Assembly: GCA_035771165.1 (NCBI GenBank)
Contig: JAWNZC010000229.1
Coordinates: 692,501-756,500, forward strand
DNA: 64,000 nt
Direction: 5' to 3'
DNA from: Paragorgia papillata
Taxonomy: Eukaryota; Cnidaria; Anthozoa; Scleralcyonacea; Coralliidae
Shown here: positions 56,870 to 64,000 of the stretch, piece after piece
Numbering within the stretch: the stretch's first letter is position 1
How the letters are laid out: each line of letters starts with the position of its first letter
Notes under the pieces: generated by a model
Databases searched by the model: none
The model's input: the letters and a program-made list of their open reading frames with translations, nothing else
Told to the model about the DNA's origin: nothing
Made by a program: the position numbers and the translations under genes

Positions 56870-57180
56870 ATGATTTATTTAACGTCCGAAGCACAGGATG
56901 CGGTCGCCCAATCATCCGAGCCAGAGGCTCATGTTAAAAGTGCACGACATAAGCTAAGACCTAAGTGTTGATTTTACGGAGGGAGGAAAAGCAGAACCCT
57001 GCGAAAAACCCTCGAAGCACAGGAGAGACCAACTAAACTCTGCTCACATGAAATTGAAGTTCAAGAACGGGGCTATTCCCAGATGGTCACCCATCCAAGT
57101 ACTAACCCGTCTACATGTAACCGGGCTTAATTACAGCGATGAGAGGCAGCACCCTAACAGCACACGCCACCCGTGCTTCC
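56870..57180 (-). mobile_element. 5S-rRNA-derived SINE-like element
   Basis: On the minus strand, TTAGTACTTGGATGGGTGAC at 57105 and the following CATCTGGGAATA match the internal control region and 3' part of animal 5S rRNA almost base for base. The upstream part (AATTAAGCCCGG) fits the 5S A-box area loosely. A non-rRNA body follows, ending near an AAATAAATCATT tail. This is the layout of SINE3-type elements. It is not an intact 5S gene. Confidence 0.55.
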
Positions 57181-57239
57181 CACAGTACCATCAATAGTCA
57201 CTGCATGTGGCCGGTTCATCAGCAAGAGTTCAAATTAGT

Positions 57240-58104
57240 AGCTGAAAGATCAACAGATTAGCCCAATGTAAATAGCTGACAGCCTGACACAACCTTGTAA
57301 GGGATTGGGTGGAACCCAGGGCAGGCCCAATGACAATGCATGCCTGTGCTGAGAACTGAGAAGAGGGCAAGCCACTGAGCAGTGGTATACCATGACCATC
57401 TTGGATGGGGGGGGGGGTGTATCATGATCATAGTTTTACCGATGAACACGAGTGCAGATTTTCGTCCATTGCCTTGTAACCTTGTATCCGGTCTGACCAA
57501 TTGCTCTTACCAGCAATGCCAGGCTTTACCGACCAACTCCATGTTTTACCAATCGATTCAGTGAAAAGTGTGTGTGGAGGGGGAGGGGACCCCCTGCACA
57601 GTACACCCCTGCCCCTGAGTGTGAGGTTCATGGAGCACTTCCCCAAACCAAGCAAAGAAGGTGCTTTCATACCTGAGAAATGTTGTCAGCCTTGTAACTG
57701 AGACCAAAAGAAAGATGATTGTGGCTGAAGAACAAGCTGGATGGGAGAGATCACACAGCTGATGAGGAAGGCCATAAACTAGTAGTTGATGAAGACAAGA
57801 CCATTGAGGTGGAAATAAGTGCTGATTGAATGAATCTGGAAGGAGCCTGAAAAGAGAAATCATTTAGAGGCAATGATTCTATGAGCAGCAATATAAAAGA
57901 CTGAGGTGCAGTGGAGCCTGCAAAAGAAAATAAGAACAAACAGTTGTCAAATTGGACCGGGCAAAATTTGGTTTCACAGGGTTTAGAGACACAGCTGAGA
58001 TAAGATAAATGCTGTTGAAAAAGAAAAAGAAAGAAATTGAAAAATAAATTTAAAAATTTAATTTTGAAATTGAAAAAGAAAGTCAAGGACTGAAACCCTG
58101 ACAC
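57240..58104. other. Unrecognised GC-moderate stretch with overlapping frames
   Basis: Several open frames of 80-117 codons overlap on both strands (for example minus 57558-57863 and 57751-58104), none with a recognisable domain, and the longest is rich in Phe and Leu from a GAAA-rich strand. A poly-G run lies at 57408-57417. I see no supported gene. Confidence 0.35.
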
Positions 58105-58107
58105 TCA

Positions 58108-59128
58108 GGTGAAAATCTTATTAAGATCTTACAAGATCTTACAAGATCTTGTAAGATTCTTATAAGATGACTTTTCTTAATAAGAATCTTAGTAAGATTG
58201 TAAATCTTACTAAGATCTTATAAGATTCTTATAAGATAACTTTTCTTATTAAGAATCTTAGTAAGATTGTAAATCTTACTAAGATCTTAATATTAAGATC
58301 TTAGTAAGATTTATAATCTTAATTGAATTTAGATTCTTCATAAGATCTTAGTACGTTTCTTGTAAGATTTATGTTAATAAGATTTTAGTTTAGGGCTAAA
58401 TTAGTATACATAAAATCTTAGTAAGATCCTATTAAGATGTTACAGTAGTAAGAATTTATTAAGGTGGCTCGACAGTCTAAATCACAAGAACTTATCATTT
58501 CTCCCCATAAAAAAATTTGCACAGGTCTCATGAGATTCATTTTAGTTCATAGCTCCAATGGTGGTCTTGATTATTGAAAGGTTTTATACCCTCCAAGTTT
58601 ACCTAAGTGAAGAAATCGTGTTCCCAGTAAATGCAGAAAACCTAATTTGCATAAAATCTGTCGCTCGCCATAAACACGATTTCTCTAAATACGCAAGCGC
58701 TACAAGTATAAATCTTTTCAATAATCAAGACCACTAGAGCTGTGCAATGAACCAAAATGAAGCTTGTGAGACTTGTGAAAAACGTTTCATGAAGAAAATA
58801 CGTGATTTCGCATGATTTAGACTGTCGAACCACCTTAAGATTTTATAAGATTATTTGGTAAGATCTTAATAAGAATTTATTAAGATTTTATAAGATTATT
58901 TGGTAAGATCTTAATAAGAATTTATTAAGATTTTATAAGATTATTTGGTAAGATCTTAATAAGAATTTATTAAGATTTTATAAGATTATTTGGTAAGATC
59001 TTAATAAGAATTTATTAAGATTTTATAAGATTATTTGGTAAGATCTTAATAAGAATTTATTAAGATTTTATAAGATTATTTAGTAAGATCTTAAAGAAAT
59101 CTTATTAAGATCTTAGTAAGAATTGACT
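58108..59128. repeat. AAGATCTTA-rich palindromic and tandem repeats 3' of the transposase
   Basis: The left part is built of AAGATCTTA, TCTTATAAGA and TCTTAGTAAGA motifs. The right part (58836-59099) is a 45-bp tandem unit, TAAGATTATTTGGTAAGATC, repeated about five to six times. A TTAA-flanked MITE splits the two. Dense short motifs next to a Tnp2-like gene resemble the subterminal repeats of EnSpm elements, but no matching set was seen on the other side of the gene. Confidence 0.7.
58463..58834. mobile_element. TTAA-flanked MITE (GGTGGCTCGACAGTCTAAAT)
   Basis: GGTGGCTCGACAGTCTAAAT at the left and its complement (one difference) at the right, with TTAA on both sides (58459-58462 and 58835-58838), 372 bp. 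The target and ends fit a piggyBac-type MITE. A second inner pair (GGTCTTGATTATTGAAA and complement) makes it fold. Non-coding. Confidence 0.8.
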
Positions 59129-59475
59129 AATGAAGAATTGATATGTACATACTGCATACATACATTACATAAATAAAAACAAATTTAAACACTTCATTAT
59201 AGGCTGTTCTATGCGCATGCTGGACATTACAAAGATTACAATTCTCGGCCACATGGTGGCAATCAATTGCTTATGAGATCCTATTGAGATCAACTTTAAC
59301 CTAGAAATATAGATTATTATATACATTTATATAAAGGCAAACGTAACTTAACAACACTGCCATTTCTATATTTCATAATTGTTCTGTAACATGTTTTCAA
59401 ACAAATTCCACGACTAAAAGTAAAACTTTTAAATTGGATATTATATTGTTTTAAAAAAATATTTATACGTTTCTT

Positions 59476-61370
59476 TCAATCATGTTCAAATAGAGTGTCA
59501 ATGGCTACTAAATAACCAGTTTGTACACGTTCGCCAACACTGTCACTGATATATAGACATTTGTGCTGTATTTTGTCGCATTGAATTATTTTATATGTGT
59601 TTGTAGTTTCAACAGCAACAAAATCTTCACCAACTAATCGATTGTCCACCACTGCTCGGAGAAATTGATCGGACGGTGGGTCTAAGTCAGCACAAACAGT
59701 TTTATCTTGTAAGGTGTATTCTCTTATTAAAGAATATGCTTTATTCTGTTGACGAATGAAGCAGTAAATCATGCCATAACTGCAGTTGCCACGCTCTGTG
59801 TCATACTGAATCAAATAACTGCACGAACGTCCCTTTCTTGTGTACAATTCACTGTGGTATACAACATCCCCTTTCTTGAGGCGGGAACCAATTAAAACGT
59901 CGCTCGAGGCTTCTCCAAAGTATCCCCTTAACAATTCCTGATGCTGTCGCATAGGTTTTGCTTTTAATGGTGGATAAAGGAACATGTTTTCTCCAGATTT
60001 AACCAAGTTTTTAGTATCCGCAAGAAAATCACTCACTAAAGCCGAAGAAGCTGGATCGCCTTTGGTTTTCTCTCGAATAAATCTTTCACTGTTACGAGAG
60101 ATACCAACCGAGTTTACCATTTGCTTGACGACTCCTCTTGTTCCATGAAAATGTTTCTTCAGCTGGCTTATAAACGATTCAAAAACAAAGGCGGAGGTAC
60201 AGGATAAAGGACCATGTAGTTTAACTTGATCGGCCAAATGCGTAAGGCAGTGTGAATTATAAGTGCATGCCTTCTCTGAATAAATTACGGGTTGTAGTCG
60301 GTGAAAATTGTCAAGCATGAGCTTTGCAGAATCGATATCATACAATAATACATGCTTTTTACATAAACGCTTTATTGCTGTGGCCAATAAAGAGAAATGA
60401 CAAAAAACATCTACTGGAAAGTCCCCAGTGCTGACAGCAGTTCTCAATACAGGCAAAGCCGCGTAAAAAAGAAAAAAGCGGAATTCAGAAGCTTTCCATA
60501 ACTTAAAATCCGAAAAGGATCGTGGCTTTCGATTTATGTCGTGTGGTACTTTAATGGCCAACATTTGGGCAGTGAGCTCATCTTGAACACCTACTAAGCT
60601 GAAGGACTCATTGGCATAAGCTGGATCAAACCAGTACCGAAAAAGTTGTCTTTTCAACAGTCCCTCACAGACAGCATGCATCCAGTCAATAGGAACATTG
60701 TCCGGAATGCCTATGAGGTCACGCAGAGGTGAAATTCCTTTAATCCCAAAAATTACGTTTTGAGTATCTTGGACTGCCAACTGAATTTCCTTTACAGCCT
60801 CTTTAACGCGTAGCTGAGGTCGATTTGGCAGAAATTTATAAACACGGCTTCTTAGAGTGCGATTATATTCTCCGGGATGAAGACAAAGGCTGCAACCAAA
60901 CTCTCCATTGAACTGTTTCATGTTCAATAGCAAAGCTTTGGCTGGTAGATCTGCAACTACTGATTGAACTCGCACTTTTACTGACAAGATTTTGTTTGTT
61001 TCAAGTTCAATTTCAAATCCGTTTTTCAACGCTGAAAGTTCCTCCCGAAACGGTGACAAAAAATTATCAAGATCTGGGTTGTGGTGTGTCCCATACCATA
61101 TCCCAGCAAATATAATATTCTGAAATTTGTATCGCACTTGAGGAGGTAGTTCAACTAAAAAACACAAAAGCGGCCATATTTTTAATCCAGTTGACTTAAT
61201 TAAGGGAGCACCGTCCGTACTCGAGACAAGAGAGAGAATTAGAGTCTGGTTGTCTTGGTCATATTCGTTTAATGCATCTCCATAGACCGTCCCGTTTTGA
61301 ATGTCGTTTACACTATCGTCAGGTATCGATGCCATATCTCTGCGATACTTTAAAATCATCTCATAGTGCT
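59476..61370 (-). CDS. Transposase exon 2 (catalytic region)
   Basis: It begins after TTTCTACAG with two bases completing a Glu codon, then HYEMILKYRRDMASIPDD. The long frame holds all the recognisable Tnp2-like motifs, and its C-terminal third (VLIGSRLKKGDVVYHSELYT onward) resembles a small beta-rich domain found at the end of related proteins. Stop TGA at 59478-59476. An in-frame ATG at 61392 lies in the intron and is unlikely to be the true start. Confidence 0.85.
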
Positions 61371-62811
61371 CTGTAGAAAAATAAAAACACAATAAAAACG
61401 AAGACAGCTAGGTCAACAATCAATATTAATATATACAATACTGTTTTTAGAACAAGGGACATCTCGTGTTAACTAATTGCTATACACTGCTTTGAAACAT
61501 CTATATCCAGGATTTTATTAACAATCCTGGAAAGCTTAGAGCAAACTGAGTTCTATAAAAAGAACGGCAAGTTTCTTTTATCCAATCAGAATTTTATCCA
61601 GTATTGTCAACCACTATAGTGATGTTCAACAAGATCTTAGGTCATCCTTTATGTGTATTCAGGATGTATATATCCGCAGTTTGTCGAAAGAACATGTCAA
61701 TATGGCAAGCAAAAGTTATAGAATTATGGGAGACAACCACATCCCCCTTCTCTAAGGGAGCCTATAGACACGTCTCTACTTTCCCCACGCCTATCGTAAG
61801 TCAAGGGAAAAACTACTACACAGTATCTAGCTCGTTTAAAAGTAAAATGTTACCTTTGACCAGCTTCTCTAACTGCTGTTTGAGGTTAATGTAGTAAAAC
61901 GTAAAAGGCTCCTTTTCTTTTGTGTCGCAGCGTTGCTGATGTAAATGGCATTGGTTGTTTGGACAGACATCGTTCTCCAAATTAGACGTACACCTTCTGC
62001 ATAACTTGTGGTGTATGCTAGACAATTTCAAATCTTTTAATCGTTTTTCAAAAGCATAGACTGACGTCGCGCAATTTGATGTGGGAGAAAAAAAGTTTAA
62101 AATTTTTAATATATCATTCTTGGCTGACCTTGAGGAGTTATGCTTCTTAAAAAGTGCTAGCAACACTGCATCATGACTAGCCGTATTTGAACATTCAGTC
62201 TCTGCACAAGACATATGGCTATTACCACTGGAACAATCTGATGGTTCATCGTCATTGGAAGGACTGGACGAATCTCGGCAATAATCACTTTCAGCTTCCG
62301 TGGCCATTTGCGTCTCAATGGATACTTCAATCTCTTCAAAATTATGATTTTCAATACTACCACTGCTTTCCGGACTGGATAGGAAGTCAGGTTCTGGAAC
62401 ATTAAACCTGCGGGCTACTCCACTGTTAGCGTTGTTTCCAGAAAGGTCCTCACCACTGTTATCAGCATTGTTATCAGAAAAATTCTCACTGCTAGTATTG
62501 TAGTAGGATAGGTCCTCACTATTATTGGTGTTGTTATCAGAAACGTTTTCACTACTAGTATTGTAGTAAGATAAGTCCTCACTATTAGTATCGGTATTGT
62601 TGTCATAAACGTTCTCACTGCCACTATTAACGTTGCTATCAGAATAGTTCTCACTGCTAGCGTTGTTGCCAGAAAGGTCATCGATGCCAGTGTTGTAATC
62701 CGAAAAGCCTACCTCTAATGACTCATATCCATCTTCTTCACTGTTCCTGTGATGTACACTTTCCTGATCCGTTTCGTCAGACATACTGCACTCCTCGCTT
62801 TCAGTCTCCAT
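59476..62811 (-). CDS. Tnp2-like (EnSpm/CACTA-type) transposase, two exons, 950 codons
   Basis: Exon 1 (62811-61854) joins exon 2 (61370-59476) across an intron with GTAACA donor and TTTCTACAG acceptor in phase 1. Residues 1-230 are acidic and contain degenerate NTSSEN/SDNN repeats; a Cys-rich segment (CRRC, CPNNQC) lies near 280-300. Then STDGAPLIKS (Asp near 372), VVADLPAKALLLNMK (Asp near 460), CSLCLHPG (Cys/His cluster near 479-484), IDWMHAVCEG (near 547) and a GPLSCTSAFVFESF block (Glu near 717) follow in the order of Transposase_21 proteins. A D-D-E reading of 372/460/717 is inference. No stop or shift breaks the frame. It may be active, recent or domesticated. Confidence 0.8.
61854..62811 (-). 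CDS. Transposase exon 1 (acidic repeats and Cys-rich motif)
   Basis: ATG at 62811 (METESEECSMSDETDQES). Acidic, Asn/Ser-rich repeats span codons about 45-130 and are encoded by diverged units of roughly 48-51 bp (about 62415-62680). The exon ends KLVK plus one base at the donor G|GTAACA. Acidic N-termini of this sort are common ahead of zinc motifs in cnidarian transposases. Confidence 0.8.
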
Positions 62812-64000
62812 TTTAACACCGAGCGACGGCTCTCTAGATGAACTATACAGAATATTTTGGCAATTTAAGCTAGAGACATATCATTGCAGTGTATCCTTCT
62901 ATTTTAATAAAATTGCAGTTTATCTTTTATCTTTAAATGCGTAACAGGATGTAGTATCTGATCAGGAAAAAGTAATTAACAATGCAATTAATCACCAAAA
63001 CGACAAAGAAACATAACATCATTGTCTTTGATCGTTCTTCTGGCGTGAACAATTAATGTTTATCTGCGCTAATAAAACGGACGAAATTCACTGATGCTAA
63101 CAACATGCACGAATATCTTAAGGAATAGCTACGTTCAAATGATTCAATATTCCTTAAAACCGGACTTAAGCTCCTGAAACCTGCATCATGCCACCCATAA
63201 AGCGCCGACATGTCAATAATTATCAGATCACACTCGCCCACTCACAAAAAGAAGCGCGGAACGGAGCCTTCCTATATTTGTTTCTTGAGTTTCGAAATTT
63301 TGACGGGAAAATATTAGATTGAATGAAGAAAATACACAAACAATAATGCGAGCAGCATGGCTAATGGTTTGACAGGTTCTTTTAGGCAGGATTTTTGTAG
63401 ACAAATTTACTAAATATTTCCTGTCACTCGATCAGTACCTTGCCGCGCGCATCAAATGTCTTTATGTTAATGCATTTAATGAGCAATGACAGACTTCTCA
63501 TATACCCAATTGTTTCACATCTCCTTTCTAATAGGTGTTTAGCACTTCTGGCTGCACTGTAACGCCAGACGATTTTAGTCTGGTTAGCTTCGGACAACCA
63601 TGAATTAAGTTGATAGTGCACTTTATATACGGGAAAGAACAACGCATTCCATTAACATTCTTTATAAGTAGTCAAACACTCAGCTGTTTCTGTTTAATAA
63701 TCTGTGCTTACATTTTGTACTCGACCCTCGACCAAAACACAAACTCACAGGTCGAAGGTCGTAAAATACGCTAAAATTTACGGACATAATTTATCTAGCG
63801 ATACAAAAACTTAGGGGCACAGGCTACGACGTAGGCAGTAGCCTACACAAAAACAACTGAGGCGGAGTATATATATTTTTCTGCATTATGTAAAAATGAC
63901 AATTGCCCGAAGCAAGCCCTTATCAGTTACCGAAGTCTGCTGGCTTGTCAAATGTAAAATGATCTTGGCGCCTTGTTATCTTTTCAAATTCTGAGCTTAT
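62812..64000. other. Region 5' of the transposase, nothing confident
   Basis: It should hold the promoter and, if the element is intact, its other terminus, but no inverted copy of the 58.1-kb end was seen. A dispersed TAACGCCAGACGATTTTA block lies at 63561. No other gene was recognised. Confidence 0.4.

Noticed and set aside
1..64000. CRISPR arrays, bacterial operons, rRNA operon
   Set aside because: Tandem arrays here have no spacer structure, and genes have spliceosomal introns; the sequence is eukaryotic. The only rRNA-like piece is the partial 5S segment in a SINE.

Overview
The window looks like nuclear DNA of an early-branching animal, most likely a cnidarian and probably an anthozoan. 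Reasons: AT-rich DNA with long noncoding stretches, GT-AG introns, an NR2E-class nuclear receptor, Penelope-like retroelement remains with hammerhead-type motifs, and a very dense load of short inverted-repeat elements. The taxon is an inference from gene and repeat style; no species marker is present.

Two protein genes can be reconstructed across introns, both on the minus strand. (1) A nuclear receptor of the tailless/PNR (NR2E) group runs from about 51438 down to 37733 in four exons (51438-51202, 48690-48383, 45710-45476, 37983-37733). All three introns have GT-AG borders and matching phases. Only the short N-terminal exon was not found. Its introns hold a 2-kb G-rich 15-bp minisatellite, a LINE remnant and several nested DNA transposons. 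(2) A Tnp2-like (EnSpm/CACTA-type) transposase of 950 codons runs from 62811 down to 59476 in two exons, with AAGATCTTA-rich repeats on its 3' side.

Layout. 1-10 kb: noncoding DNA with foldback elements, a hAT-like MITE (5299-5587) and a MULE-like element with a 10-bp target duplication (7154-7989). 10-14 kb: a tRNA-derived SINE, a 10-bp minisatellite and one small secreted-type ORF. 14-20 kb: a nest of inverted-repeat elements, two with clear 9-bp target duplications, plus a tRNA-like sequence. 20-23 kb: a broken Penelope-like element followed by a small hammerhead motif. 24.8-27.9 kb: a 3.1-kb long-TIR element flanked by TTAA. 28-29 kb: a (TATAG)n array and an inverted-repeat unit holding a fully paired hammerhead ribozyme (28676-28718). 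30-37 kb: more inverted-repeat elements, a poly-A retroposed insert and a large palindrome. 37-52 kb: the nuclear receptor. 52-58 kb: repeats and tRNA- and 5S-rRNA-derived SINEs. 58-63 kb: the transposase locus. 63-64 kb: no feature recognised.

Most small open frames here are chance frames in repeats. The strongest novel leads are the hammerhead ribozymes, the families of long-target-duplication elements, and the G-rich minisatellite transcribed in the receptor intron. All coordinates and pairings were read by eye; no searches or folding programs were run.
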